A stretch of 64,000 nucleotides of DNA from JAJZGK01 sp035538795. Its GTDB lineage: Bacteria; Pseudomonadota; Alphaproteobacteria; Rhodospirillales; Magnetospirillaceae. Shown one piece after another: positions 1 to 8,286 of the stretch. Below the pieces are notes generated by a model. That model ran no database searches. It had not been told where the DNA came from and worked only from the letters and a program-made list of their open reading frames with translations. A program made the position numbers and the translations under genes. The first letter of the stretch is position 1; the number at the start of each line of letters is the position of its first letter. The stretch lies in the NCBI GenBank assembly GCA_035538795.1, contig DATLJS010000029.1, forward strand, positions 248,001 to 312,000. The letters are read 5' to 3'.

Positions 1-762
1 AAAGGCCAGATGCCGGTCATCGATGGCGAAGAAATCGTACAGGTCGCCACCCACCTCGCGGGTCGGGCGCATGAAGGCGTGAATGGCGAACGGCTGATCG
101 GCCCGGCTTTCCAGCGGGCGCGGCAGAATGGATTGCTGGATGCGGGCCGCCATGGCCATTTCCTGGGAACGCATCTGCTTGGCCTGGATTTCGCGCACCA
201 TTTCCTGAAACGACACGGCGAACGGCCCCAGGTCGGACGCCTGGGCGGTCAGACGCTCGATCATGGCGGCGTCGCTGTCGGGACGGCGCAGCACCTGGGC
301 GGCGACCGACAGGAAGGCCAGCGGCTGATTGACCATGGTCAGACGGCGGCCCAGATCGGCGATGATGGCGCGGCCCGCTTCCGGATTGGCGGCGATGATC
401 GACAGCACGTCTTCCCGCTCCAGCCGCAACAGGGTGGCGTTGGTGCGGGCCACCACGGTGGCGCTGCGGGGCAGATTGGCGAAAACGGCGATCTCGCCCA
501 CCAGCTGGTTCCGCTCCACCTCGGCCATGTGAACATCGCCCAGGCCTGTATTGACCAGAACGTCCAGCGTGCCCCCGGCCACCACATAGGCGCAGGAGCC
601 ATCCTCGCCCTGGCGAAACAGAACCTCTCCGGCCTTCAGGGATTCGCGGGCGGCCTTGGCCAGAACCTGTTCGGCAATGGCTCCGCCCAGGGATCCGAAC
701 AGGCCGGTGCCCGCCAAAGCCGCCGCGGCTTCCGCCAAGGATGATAAAATGACTTCAGACAC
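1..762 (-). CDS. cNMP-binding domain / SpoIIE-type serine phosphatase (partial, C-terminus off the left edge)
   Basis: Only the first 254 or so codons are in the window. Translating the minus strand gives a short helical start, a cyclic-nucleotide-binding-type beta-roll at about residues 40-145 (GEVLFRQGED, LVGEIAVF, RSATVVA), a linker, and from about residue 205 the opening of a PP2C/RsbU-SpoIIE phosphatase domain (AARIQQSILPRP, then REVGGDLYDFF with its first metal-binding Asp). Such proteins usually dephosphorylate an anti-sigma-factor antagonist in response to a signal; the partner is not visible here. The start is GTG at 762, because GGGGGA lies about 8 bases upstream and the nearby ATG is in another frame ending at once in TGA. 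A long plus-strand ORF over the same bases is an antisense shadow. Domain calls are by eye; the C-terminal half cannot be judged. Confidence 0.8.
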   Translation of the reverse strand, partial: MSEVILSSLAEAAAALAGTGLFGSLGGAIAEQVLAKAARESLKAGEVLFRQGEDGSCAYVVAGGTLDVLVNTGLGDVHMAEVERNQLVGEIAVFANLPRSATVVARTNATLLRLEREDVLSIIAANPEAGRAIIADLGRRLTMVNQPLAFLSVAAQVLRRPDSDAAMIERLTAQASDLGPFAVSFQEMVREIQAKQMRSQEMAMAARIQQSILPRPLESRADQPFAIHAFMRPTREVGGDLYDFFAIDDRHLAF

Positions 763-829
763 CGCCCATTCCCCCAAGACTTGTCTTGCACGGCATTATG
801 CGGGGCAGCGCTCCTTCGGGCAACTGCCT

Positions 830-866
830 GAAAGTCAAAGGGCGGGCGCCTTCCGGCACCCGCCCT
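830..866 (-). terminator. Rho-independent-type terminator of argG
   Basis: An 11-base-pair stem with one mismatch (840-850 with 855-865, loop TTCC) lies 25 bases past the argG stop codon. On the minus strand it is followed by CTTTGACTTTC, so the T-tract is interrupted and imperfect. It also separates argG from the phosphatase gene downstream. Confidence 0.6.
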
Positions 867-890
867 CTCGAATCAAAAAGACCGGCGGCC

Positions 891-2102
891 TCAGCCGCGA
901 GCCATCTTGGCCAGACGCATGCGCAGGGCGTTCAGCTTGATGAAGCCTTCGGCGTCGCGCTGGTTGTAAACCGAATCGGCCTCGAAGGTGACGTAGTCCA
1001 AACGGTACAGCGACTTGGACGACTTGCGGCCGACCACGGTGACATTGCCCTTGTACAGCTTCAGGCGCACGGTGCCTTCGACGTTTTCGCTGACCTTGTC
1101 GATCATGGTCTGGATAGCCTGACGCTCCGGGCTCCACCAGAAGCCGTTATAGATCAGCTCGGCGTAACGCGGCATCAGTTCGTCCTTCAGATGCGCTTCG
1201 CCGCGATCCAGGGTCAGGCTCTCGATGGCGCGATGGGCCACGATCAGCACCGAACCGCCGGGAGTTTCGTAGACGCCGCGGCTCTTCATGCCGACGAAAC
1301 GGTTTTCCACCAGATCCAGGCGACCGATGCCGTTGGCGCCGCCCAGTTCGTTCAGCTTGGTCAGCAGAGCGGCCGGACTCAAACGCACGCCGTCGATGGC
1401 GACGGCATTGCCCTTTTCGAATTCGATCTCGACATAGGTCGGGGTGTTCGGCGCCTTTTCCGGGCTGACCGAACGGGTGAACATGTCTTCGTTCGGTTCG
1501 ACCCACGGATCTTCCAGTGCCTTACCTTCATAGGAAATGTGCAGCAGATTGGCGTCGGTGGAGTACGGAGCCTCGCCGCGCTTGTCCTTGGCGATCGGAA
1601 TCTGGTGCTTTTCGGCGAAATCCAGCAGGGCGGTGCGGCTGTTCAGCTCCCACAGACGCCAGGGCGCGATCACCTTGATCTCGGGCTTCAGGGCGTAATA
1701 GCCCAGCTCGAAGCGCACCTGATCGTTGCCCTTGCCAGTGGCGCCGTGGGCCACGGCGTCGGCGCCGACCTGATTGGCGATCTCGATCTGGCGCTTGGAG
1801 ATCAGCGGACGGGCGATGGAGGTACCCAGCAGGTACACGCCCTCGTACAGCGCGTTGGCGCGGAACATGGGGAACACGAAGTCGCGCACGAACTCTTCAC
1901 GCAGATCGTCGATGAAGATGTTCTCGGGCTTGATGCCCAGCAGCTCGGCCTTCTTGCGGGCCGGCTCCAATTCCTCGCCCTGGCCCAGGTCGGCGGTGAA
2001 GGTCACCACTTCGCACTGATACTGGTCCTGCAGCCAGCGGAGGATGATGGAGGTATCCAGGCCACCGGAATAGGCCAGGACGACTTTTTTAATATCGCTC
2101 AT
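891..2102 (-). CDS. argG: Argininosuccinate synthase
   Basis: ArgG joins citrulline and aspartate, with ATP, to give argininosuccinate, the penultimate step of arginine synthesis in the cytosol. The 403-residue protein has the N-terminal PP-loop AYSGGLDTS near residue 10, the GATGKGNDQ segment that binds citrulline and ATP, and the family's typical length. The reading frame is open a further 59 codons upstream, but that extension is unlike the family; the ATG at 2102 starts the classic MSDIKKVVLAYSGG. Gene stands alone between a hairpin terminator downstream and a LysR gene on the same strand upstream. Assignment is very safe. Confidence 0.97.
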   Translation of the reverse strand: MSDIKKVVLAYSGGLDTSIILRWLQDQYQCEVVTFTADLGQGEELEPARKKAELLGIKPENIFIDDLREEFVRDFVFPMFRANALYEGVYLLGTSIARPLISKRQIEIANQVGADAVAHGATGKGNDQVRFELGYYALKPEIKVIAPWRLWELNSRTALLDFAEKHQIPIAKDKRGEAPYSTDANLLHISYEGKALEDPWVEPNEDMFTRSVSPEKAPNTPTYVEIEFEKGNAVAIDGVRLSPAALLTKLNELGGANGIGRLDLVENRFVGMKSRGVYETPGGSVLIVAHRAIESLTLDRGEAHLKDELMPRYAELIYNGFWWSPERQAIQTMIDKVSENVEGTVRLKLYKGNVTVVGRKSSKSLYRLDYVTFEADSVYNQRDAEGFIKLNALRMRLAKMARG

Positions 2103-2179
2103 GGAAAACGCGCCTTCGGATGAGGGACGAAACTGGCCGGCGAGTATAGGCCAACCACTGCCGGAGGCAAGAAAATGGA

Positions 2180-3028
2180 TCAGAACCGCCCTTTTTGCTC
2201 CATGAACAGCGTTCGCAAAAAATCCGCCAGCAGGCGCGTGGCCGAACCCGGCGCGGCATCTGGTCGCCACAGCATCCATAATTCTCGGTCAGGCGGCGGA
2301 TCGGGGCCATCCCAGCGCCGCAATGCCGGTTCGGCCAGGAAACGCGGCAGCACGGCGATCCCCATGCCCGCCGCCACGGCGTCCCGTTGCGCCAGATGAT
2401 TGCTGACGCGGAACGTCAGTCTGGCCTGGGGAAAACGGCGGGCCAGCCATGCCGCCTCGGGAATATGGGCGTTGCCTTCGTCGAAGCCGACGAAACAGGG
2501 AGGCTCTCCATCCGCCAGCCTTTGCCGCCAGGCGTCGTTGGCGTAAAGCCCGAACGTCAGCGTCGCCAGCCGCAGCGCCTTTACGTCGCCATCGGCGGGA
2601 CGGGCCAGACGCAGGGCCAGATCCGCCTCGAAGCGGGCCAGCGACATGGAACGGCTGTCGCTAATCAGCTCGACGTCGATGTCGGCATGGCGGCGCTGAA
2701 ATTCGGCCAGATGCGGCAGCAGAAAACCTTCGCCCAAACTGCGGGTGGCGGTCAGGCGGACCAAGCCCGAAGCCTCTTTCCCGCCACCCCGGCGCAATCC
2801 TTCCGCCGCCTCGGCCATGGCCGCCGCCTGGACCAGAACCTTGTTTCCCGCCTCGGTCGGAACATAACCAGTCGGCCGGCGCTCGAGCAGAACGGCTCCC
2901 AGGCTGCCTTCCAGGGCCGTCACCCGCCGCGATACCGTGGCATGGTTGACCCGCAGAGCCCGCGCCGCCGCCGACAAACTGCCGTGGCGGGCCAGCGCCA
3001 GAAAAAACCGCACGTCCTCCCAGTCCAT
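2180..3028 (-). CDS. LysR-family transcriptional regulator
   Basis: A 282-residue protein with the N-terminal winged helix of LysR regulators (DVRFFLALARHGSLSAAAR, then NHATVSRRVTALE as recognition helix, residues 5-60) and a C-terminal periplasmic-binding-protein-like effector domain (GLVRLTATRSLGEGFLLP onwards). It is divergent from the metallo-beta-lactamase-fold hydrolase gene across 112 bases, the usual arrangement of a LysR regulator and its target, so regulation of that hydrolase is a reasonable inference. It ends 77 bases before the argG start on the same strand; a role at argG is not suggested by anything visible. The ligand is unknown. Confidence 0.92.
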   Translation of the reverse strand: MDWEDVRFFLALARHGSLSAAARALRVNHATVSRRVTALEGSLGAVLLERRPTGYVPTEAGNKVLVQAAAMAEAAEGLRRGGGKEASGLVRLTATRSLGEGFLLPHLAEFQRRHADIDVELISDSRSMSLARFEADLALRLARPADGDVKALRLATLTFGLYANDAWRQRLADGEPPCFVGFDEGNAHIPEAAWLARRFPQARLTFRVSNHLAQRDAVAAGMGIAVLPRFLAEPALRRWDGPDPPPDRELWMLWRPDAAPGSATRLLADFLRTLFMEQKGRF

Positions 3029-3140
3029 GCCGCCCCGCCTCTGTGCGAAAACAATCAGTCAATGAGCGAAGTTAGCGAATTTAAGATCATCGCGCCACCG
3101 GCCATGCTGCTTGCGGTTTTCCCCTTGCCGGAGCATGACG

Positions 3141-3914
3141 ATGAACGCCAACACCACCCTGACCTTGATCGGCGGCCCCACGGTCCTGATCGAACTGGCC
3201 GGGCTGCGGCTGTTGACCGACCCCACCTTTGACCCTCCCGGACGTTATGATCTGGGTAGCGTCACTCTGGTCAAGCAGGCCGGACCGGCCATTGCCGCCG
3301 ACCGGATCGGCGCCCTGGACGCCATACTGCTGACCCATGACCAGCATGCCGACAATCTGGATCAGGCTGGCCGCGCTTTGCTGGCGAAAGCCAAACGGGT
3401 GTTCAGCACGCCCATCGCCTCCCGGCGGCTGGGCGGCGGCGTCGAATCTTTGGTTTCCTGGCAGACGGTGGAATTGCCCCGGCCCGGCGGCGGCAAACTG
3501 TTCGTCACCGGCACCCCGGCTCGTCACGGTCCAGCGGGCATCGAAGCCATCACCGGCGACGTCACCGGCTTTCTGCTGGGGTTGGATAAACCCGGCGACG
3601 CCGTCTACATCTCGGGCGACACCGTCTGGTACGAGGGCGTGGCGGAAGTGGCCAGACGCTACCGGCCAAAACTGATCGTGCTGTTCACCGGAGCAGCCCA
3701 GACCCGGGGCAAATTTCACCTGACCATGAACAACAACGACGCCATCGACGCCGCCGTCGCTTTCAAAGATTCAAAAGTGGTGGCCGTACACAATCACGGC
3801 TGGGAGCATTTCAAGGAAAGCCAGGACGACCTTGCCCAAGCCTTTACGGCTTTGGGCCTGGCGTCCCGGCTGGAACTGCTGGAAGCGGGCGTCGCAAAGA
3901 CGATCACGCCGTAG
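3141..3914 (+). CDS. Metallo-beta-lactamase-fold metal-dependent hydrolase
   Basis: A 257-residue UlaG/beta-lactamase-fold hydrolase. The metal motif is atypical: LLTHDQHADN replaces the canonical HxHxDH, with further ligands likely at TPARHGP, ISGDTVWY and VAVHNHGWEH. The substrate cannot be read from the sequence. ATG 3141 is preferred over the in-frame ATGs at 3111 and 3135 because GGAG at 3130-3133 sits 7 bases upstream. The gene is divergent from a LysR gene and its last 11 bases overlap the rlmN 3' end tail to tail. Family assignment is firm, the function is not. Confidence 0.88.
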   Translation: MNANTTLTLIGGPTVLIELAGLRLLTDPTFDPPGRYDLGSVTLVKQAGPAIAADRIGALDAILLTHDQHADNLDQAGRALLAKAKRVFSTPIASRRLGGGVESLVSWQTVELPRPGGGKLFVTGTPARHGPAGIEAITGDVTGFLLGLDKPGDAVYISGDTVWYEGVAEVARRYRPKLIVLFTGAAQTRGKFHLTMNNNDAIDAAVAFKDSKVVAVHNHGWEHFKESQDDLAQAFTALGLASRLELLEAGVAKTITP

Positions 3915-5031
3915 CGGACTGATGCTCGTCAGGGATTCCGGCCGCCAGACGCTCTTTCAACTGGATACAGCGCTGACGCTCGGAATCGCTCTTCAACTGG
4001 CCGCAGGCGGCGAGAATGTCGCTGCCGCGCGGCTGGCGGATGGGCGCGGAATAACCCTGTTCGAACAGATAGTCCGAGAACTTGCGGATGTCGCTCATCT
4101 CGGAACAGTCGAACTCGGCCCCCGGCCACTTGTTGAAGGGAATCAGGTTGAACTTGGCAGGAATGCCCTGCGTCAGCCTGATTAGCGCGCGGGCGTCGGC
4201 CAGGCTGTCGTTGACGCCCTTCAGCATCACATATTCGAAGGTGATGCGCCGCGCGTTGTTGGCGGGATAGTCCCGGCAAGCCTTCATCAGCTCGACCAGC
4301 GGATATTTTTTGTTGATCGGCATGATGTGGTCGCGGACCTCGTCCGTCACCGCATGCAGGCTGACCGCCAGATTGACGCCCAGTTCCTCGCCGCAGCGCT
4401 TCATCATCGGCACCACGCCCGAGGTGGACAGGGTGATGCGGCGCTTCGATACCGAAATGCCCTCGCCGTCCATGATGATCTTCAAAGCCTGGGCGACGTT
4501 CTCGTAATTGAACAGCGGCTCGCCCATGCCCATCATGACGATGTTCGAGATCAGACGACCGCCGTCCATGGGACTGGGCCATTCCTCGTAGGAATCGCGG
4601 GCCACCATGAACTGGCCGACAATCTCTTCCGGCGTCAGGTTGCGTACCAGAAGCTGGGTGCCGGTGTGACAGAACTTGCAGGTCAGGGTGCAGCCTACCT
4701 GCGAGGAAATGCACACGGCGCCGCGGTCGTCCTCGGGGATATAGACCGTCTCGGCCTCGTTGCCGTCATGGAACTTCAGCAACCATTTGCGCGTGCGGTC
4801 GGTCGAGGTCTGCATGCGCGAAACCTCGGGACGGCGCACGACGAAATGCTCGGCCAGCTTCTCGCGCAACGGCTTGGCCAGGGTCGACATCTGGGCGAAG
4901 TCGGTCACGCCCTGGTGATACATCCAGTGCCACAGCTGCTTGGCGCGGAAAGGCTTCTCGCCGATGGACGCCATTTCGTCGGCAAGCTGCTCACGGGACA
5001 GGCCGACCAGAGATTTCAGATTCTCGCTCAT
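3904..5031 (-). CDS. rlmN: Dual-specificity rRNA/tRNA adenine-C2 methyltransferase RlmN (radical SAM)
   Basis: RlmN methylates C2 of A2503 in 23S rRNA and of A37 in some tRNAs, using a radical-SAM mechanism. The 375-residue protein has the cluster motif CTLTCKFCHTG (CxxxCxxC) near residue 115, the GMGEPLFNYENV segment, and a late Cys near residue 350 (ILAACGQL) expected for the methyl-carrying cysteine. The ATG at 5031 gives MSENLKSLVGLSREQL; an upstream extension of 12 residues in the open frame looks artificial. Convergent, 11-base overlap with the hydrolase gene. Confidence 0.96.
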   Translation of the reverse strand: MSENLKSLVGLSREQLADEMASIGEKPFRAKQLWHWMYHQGVTDFAQMSTLAKPLREKLAEHFVVRRPEVSRMQTSTDRTRKWLLKFHDGNEAETVYIPEDDRGAVCISSQVGCTLTCKFCHTGTQLLVRNLTPEEIVGQFMVARDSYEEWPSPMDGGRLISNIVMMGMGEPLFNYENVAQALKIIMDGEGISVSKRRITLSTSGVVPMMKRCGEELGVNLAVSLHAVTDEVRDHIMPINKKYPLVELMKACRDYPANNARRITFEYVMLKGVNDSLADARALIRLTQGIPAKFNLIPFNKWPGAEFDCSEMSDIRKFSDYLFEQGYSAPIRQPRGSDILAACGQLKSDSERQRCIQLKERLAAGIPDEHQSATA

Positions 5032-5147
5032 GGCGGATACATATGGGAGCGCGGGGGCCGGGTGCAAGGAAAATGGTCAAGACCACAAGTATCTTGTGTG
5101 CTCTTCTATTTGCCCAGAGGTTCGACTGTCCGCCTCAAGAAGGCACA

Positions 5148-5336
5148 ATGGAACTGCTGCACAAAATCGGCGTGATCCCGCTTCTAGGCGGCCTGCTTGT
5201 TGTGGTTGCGTTTATCGGGCTCATCCGCAGCTCGTGGCGGCCAACTCCTAAGTCGAAGAATTTATGCGATGGGGATTCGGGAATTTCCGCGTCGATTTCA
5301 GACAACATCCATTCTCCAGAGCCACCGTCGTTATAA
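5148..5336 (+). CDS. Small single-pass membrane protein (hypothetical)
   Basis: A 62-residue ORF starting MELLHKIGVIPLLGG with one clear hydrophobic helix at about residues 8-26 followed by RSSWRPTPK, so an N-out or N-in single-span protein with a basic then Ser-rich tail. AAGAAGG lies 5 bases before the ATG at 5148, which supports translation from there rather than from the open frame's earlier starts. It ends two bases before the convergent dipeptidase gene stop. I do not recognise the family; it could be a real small membrane protein or chance. Confidence 0.45.
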   Translation: MELLHKIGVIPLLGGLLVVVAFIGLIRSSWRPTPKSKNLCDGDSGISASISDNIHSPEPPSL

Positions 5337-5338
5337 CG

Positions 5339-5899
5339 TCAGGGCATCATCCCCACCGGCAGAGCCGTATCGCTGAACACCGGGTAATTGGCCCGGGCGT
5401 TGAACAATTGATAGTGCCACCATTCGTTCCGATAGAAGTCCCAGCCGGCGGCGGTCATCAGGCCCATCAGCAGCAGGCGGTTGCACTGGGCCTCGACAGA
5501 AACGGCGGTGCAGGCGTGATGCGACAGGGGCGTGAAGGCGTCGAAGCCGGTGCCCATGTCCAGTTCCCGGCCGGTTTCGGCGTCGATCAGGGTCAGGTCG
5601 ACCGCCACGCCCCGCGAATGGGGCGAGCCGCGCCGGGGATCGGCGAGAAATTCGGGATCTGGCGTGTGGTTCCACAAGGCCCATTGGGCTTCCGAGGGAC
5701 GGAAGGCGTCGAAAATCTTCAGCCGCCAACCCAGCGGACGGGCCAACTCGATGGCCTTTTGCAGACAGGTCGCAGCATCTTCGTGCAGCCAGCAATCAGC
5801 CCGGGCATAAACCGGCTTGCCGGTAAAATTATCCGACGTCGCATAGGCCAGATACAGATCCACGTCGAAATCGGGGGGCGCGATACGGACCAAAGCCAT
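5339..5899 (-). CDS. VanX/DdpX-like D-alanyl-D-alanine dipeptidase (peptidase M15D)
   Basis: A 186-residue zinc dipeptidase. The M15 zinc site is visible: SPHSRGVAVD (SxHxxGxAxD, about residue 105) and the C-terminal EWWHY with the catalytic Glu and third His ligand. VanX-type enzymes hydrolyse D-Ala-D-Ala; non-resistance homologues are used for peptidoglycan recycling or as nutrient scavengers. No signal peptide is seen, so a cytoplasmic location is expected. The true start is ATG 5899 with AAAGG 7 bases upstream; the much longer open frame continuing to 6658 is antisense to tsaB. No van genes are nearby, so resistance is not implied. Confidence 0.92.
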   Translation of the reverse strand: MALVRIAPPDFDVDLYLAYATSDNFTGKPVYARADCWLHEDAATCLQKAIELARPLGWRLKIFDAFRPSEAQWALWNHTPDPEFLADPRRGSPHSRGVAVDLTLIDAETGRELDMGTGFDAFTPLSHHACTAVSVEAQCNRLLLMGLMTAAGWDFYRNEWWHYQLFNARANYPVFSDTALPVGMMP

Positions 5900-5992
5900 G
5901 ACAGACCTTTGCAGAAACCGGACAAGGGCGGCAGTATAGCCCGCCTCTGACAAAATCATAGTTACCCGCCGGTTTAAGGAAAAAGCGCTTTG

Positions 5993-6652
5993 GTGAACGT
6001 TCTGGCTTTCGATTGCAGCACCTCGGCCTGTTCCGCCGCCGTCCTGGGGGATGGCGAGATCCTGGCTTACCGCTTCGCCGCCATGTCGCGCGGCCAGTCG
6101 GAAGCCCTGATGCCGATGATCGAAGAGTGCCTGGCCGAAGCCGGTCTGGCCTGGCAAGACGTCGATTTGGTCGGCGTCACCGTCGGGCCCGGCACCTTCA
6201 CCGGCCTGCGCATCGGTTTGGCCGCCGCCCGCGGCATCGCCTTTGCCGGCAAGATTCCGCTGGCGGGCGTCACCACTTGCGAGGCCGTCGCCCATGCGGT
6301 GCCGGAAGACGAACGCCGGGGCCGCACTCTGCTGGCCGCCATCGACGGCAAACGGGCCGATCTGTTCGTTCAGCCCTTCGACGAGGCGCTGACGGCGTTG
6401 GCCGCCCCCGACGCGCTGATGCCGGAAGACGCCGCCAAGCTGGTGGCCGGCCCCGCCGTGCTGGCCGGAGATGCCGCCGAACGTCTGGCCGATGTCATGC
6501 CGGACGCCCTGCTGTCCTCGGCCCCGGGCATCCCCGACGCCCGCATCGTCGGAAGCATCGCCCTGGCCCGCTGGCAGGCGGGCACCGCTTTGGAGCCGAC
6601 TCCACTTTATATCCGCCCGCCGGACGTGACCATGCCGGGAACGCCGAAGTGA
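5993..6652 (+). CDS. tsaB: tRNA threonylcarbamoyladenosine biosynthesis protein TsaB
   Basis: TsaB is the ASKHA-fold partner of TsaD in forming t6A37 on ANN-reading tRNAs. The protein (219 residues from GTG 5993) starts with NVLAFDCSTSACSAAV, the family's ATPase-like phosphate loop, and carries VTVGPGTFTGLRIGLA near residue 65. GTG 5993 and TTG 5990 are both possible; GTG gives the family-like N-terminus, with AAGGA at 5976-5980. The stop TGA overlaps the GTG of rimI (GTGA), so the two are translationally coupled, a common pairing. Confidence 0.95.
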   Translation: MNVLAFDCSTSACSAAVLGDGEILAYRFAAMSRGQSEALMPMIEECLAEAGLAWQDVDLVGVTVGPGTFTGLRIGLAAARGIAFAGKIPLAGVTTCEAVAHAVPEDERRGRTLLAAIDGKRADLFVQPFDEALTALAAPDALMPEDAAKLVAGPAVLAGDAAERLADVMPDALLSSAPGIPDARIVGSIALARWQAGTALEPTPLYIRPPDVTMPGTPK

Positions 6653-7086
6653 CGTCACCCCTGGCCCCCTTGTCCCCGGCCCATGCCGAACTGATCGCCG
6701 GCATGCACCATATCTGTTTCAAGGAGCCCTGGGGCGCCAAGGCCATGGCCGAACTGCTGGCCATGCCCGGCGCTTATGGGTTTCTTGCCGGCGACGAAAA
6801 GCCGGAAGGCTTCGTACTCTGCCGCGCCGCCGCCGGCGAGGCCGAGGTTCTGACCATTCTAGTTCTGCCACCCTATCGGCGGACCGGATTGGGATCGCGC
6901 CTGTTGCAGGCGGCGCTGGACGCCGCCCGGCAGGCCGGAGCGGAAACCATGTTTCTTGAAGTGGCAGCGGACAACGGGAACGGCAAGGCGCTTTACGCCG
7001 CCCACGGCTTTACCCAGGTGGGCCTGCGCCCGCGCTATTACCATGGCGAAATCGACGCCCTGGTGATGAGCAAAAGCTTTCCCTGA
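6649..7086 (+). CDS. rimI: Ribosomal-protein-alanine N-acetyltransferase RimI (GNAT)
   Basis: A 145-residue GNAT acetyltransferase with the acetyl-CoA pyrophosphate loop PYRRTGLGSRLL (Q/RxxGxG/A type) around residue 75 and the C-terminal NGNGKALYAAHGFTQVGLR. RimI acetylates the N-terminal alanine of ribosomal protein S18. The assignment to RimI rather than another GNAT rests on the fused-stop position right behind tsaB (GTGA overlap), which is a conserved neighbourhood. GTG start at 6649. Confidence 0.9.
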   Translation: MTSPLAPLSPAHAELIAGMHHICFKEPWGAKAMAELLAMPGAYGFLAGDEKPEGFVLCRAAAGEAEVLTILVLPPYRRTGLGSRLLQAALDAARQAGAETMFLEVAADNGNGKALYAAHGFTQVGLRPRYYHGEIDALVMSKSFP

Positions 7087-7149
7087 ATTGGTGATACGGA
7101 CAGGGCGATAAAATCAGGCGCAAAAAAATGCGCCAGATCGAAAAAATTT

Positions 7150-8142
7150 TCAGCCCACCAGAATCGCCAGCAAAACCGCGCCGCCGTTGAGCAGGCAGGC
7201 CACTGCCATGACATATAAAGCGGCGTGGATGTCGGCCAGTTCCGCTTTTTGACGCCCGCCCTCGCCCAGCCACTTTTCGTCGGCGACATAGCCGGGATAG
7301 CGGCGCGGCCCACCCAGGGCCAATCCCAAGGATCCGGCCATGGCCGATTCCGGCCAGCCGGAATTGGGAGAACGGTGATGGCCGTGGTCGCGCAGCATCA
7401 CCCGCCAGCCCCGCAGCGGGTTGCCTCCGGGTACAAATGCCGACGCCAACGCGATCAGCAGACCGGCGAAACGGGCGGGGATCAGATTCATGGCGTCGTC
7501 GAGACGGGCCGAAACCATGCCGAATTCCAGATATTGCTCGGAGCGGTGGCCGATCATACTGTCCAGGGTGTTGACGGTCTTATAGGCCATCAGCCCCGGC
7601 AGTCCAAACAGGACAAACCAGAACACCGGAGCCACCACGGCGTCGGAAAAATTCTCGGCGCAGGATTCGATGGCGGCGCGGGCGACACCGGCTTCGTCCA
7701 AACTGTCGGGGTCGCGGCCGACGATCATGGAAACCGCCCGCCGCCCGGCCGGCAGGCCGCCTTTCTCCAAAGCCGTCGCCACCGTGCGCACATGGTCGTA
7801 AAGGCTACGCTGGGCGATCAGCGCCCAGGTCAAGGCCAGCTCCAGCAAAGCTCCGAACGGGCTGGCCCGCCGGAATTCCGACACCGCCCAGCCCAGCCCC
7901 ACCGCGCCGAGAGTCAGGCCGGCCGCCACCAGCGCCCCCCGCACCCGCCGGTCATAGCCGGGACGGTTAGGACGGTTCAGCTTGCGGTCGAGGAAATCGA
8001 TCAGCTTGCCCAGCAAGGCCACCGGATGGGGAACGCGACGCCACAGCCACGGCGGATCGCCCAGCACGGCGTCGATGATCAGCGCCGTCACCAGGATCAG
8101 CAGGGGCTCGAACAAACCGCCGTGATCAGCCAAGGGAAACAT
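7150..8142 (-). CDS. cobD: Adenosylcobinamide-phosphate synthase CobD/CbiB
   Basis: A 330-residue integral membrane protein that attaches aminopropanol (phosphate) to adenosylcobyric acid late in cobalamin synthesis. Hallmarks are the N-terminal DAVLGDPPW...HPVALLG, the IVGRD motif, the EN(F)SDAVVAP segment, and GHRSEQYLEFG. Several hydrophobic helices are evident at both ends. It is convergent with rimI and divergent from cbiX, with a 144-base gap to the latter. I looked for a cobalamin riboswitch in that gap and did not find one. Confidence 0.95.
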   Translation of the reverse strand: MFPLADHGGLFEPLLILVTALIIDAVLGDPPWLWRRVPHPVALLGKLIDFLDRKLNRPNRPGYDRRVRGALVAAGLTLGAVGLGWAVSEFRRASPFGALLELALTWALIAQRSLYDHVRTVATALEKGGLPAGRRAVSMIVGRDPDSLDEAGVARAAIESCAENFSDAVVAPVFWFVLFGLPGLMAYKTVNTLDSMIGHRSEQYLEFGMVSARLDDAMNLIPARFAGLLIALASAFVPGGNPLRGWRVMLRDHGHHRSPNSGWPESAMAGSLGLALGGPRRYPGYVADEKWLGEGGRQKAELADIHAALYVMAVACLLNGGAVLLAILVG

Positions 8143-8286
8143 GGGCCGCAGGATGCCCCCCCATCCCCCACGGCGTCAACTTGCGAGACAAAATGTAACC
8201 GTCGCATTATAGTGCCCACCCCGTCGGCCGGAGGCCATGACCAGCCGGCAGTTCTTTTCAACGCCCAGAGGCAAGGACCAGGCGCA

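Noticed and set aside
10..744. Long plus-strand ORF at the left edge
   Set aside because: It is the antisense of the cNMP-binding/SpoIIE phosphatase, whose minus-strand translation has clear domains. The plus-strand protein is rich in Gly, Gln and His, as usual for shadows of GC-rich genes.
786..2123. 445-codon plus-strand ORF over argG
   Set aside because: It lies opposite argG throughout and has the composition of a shadow; no ribosome binding site and no recognisable domain.
5339..5899. Vancomycin-resistance role for the VanX-like gene
   Set aside because: No vanH, vanA or vanRS genes nearby; such dipeptidases are common in Gram-negative bacteria for other uses.
7225..8286. N-terminal extension of the cbiX frame
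   Set aside because: The extension is antisense to cobD; the CbiX fold starts at 8287.
8143..8286. Cobalamin riboswitch before cbiX or cobD
   Set aside because: The gap was scanned for the B12 box and the flanking conserved elements and none was convincing.
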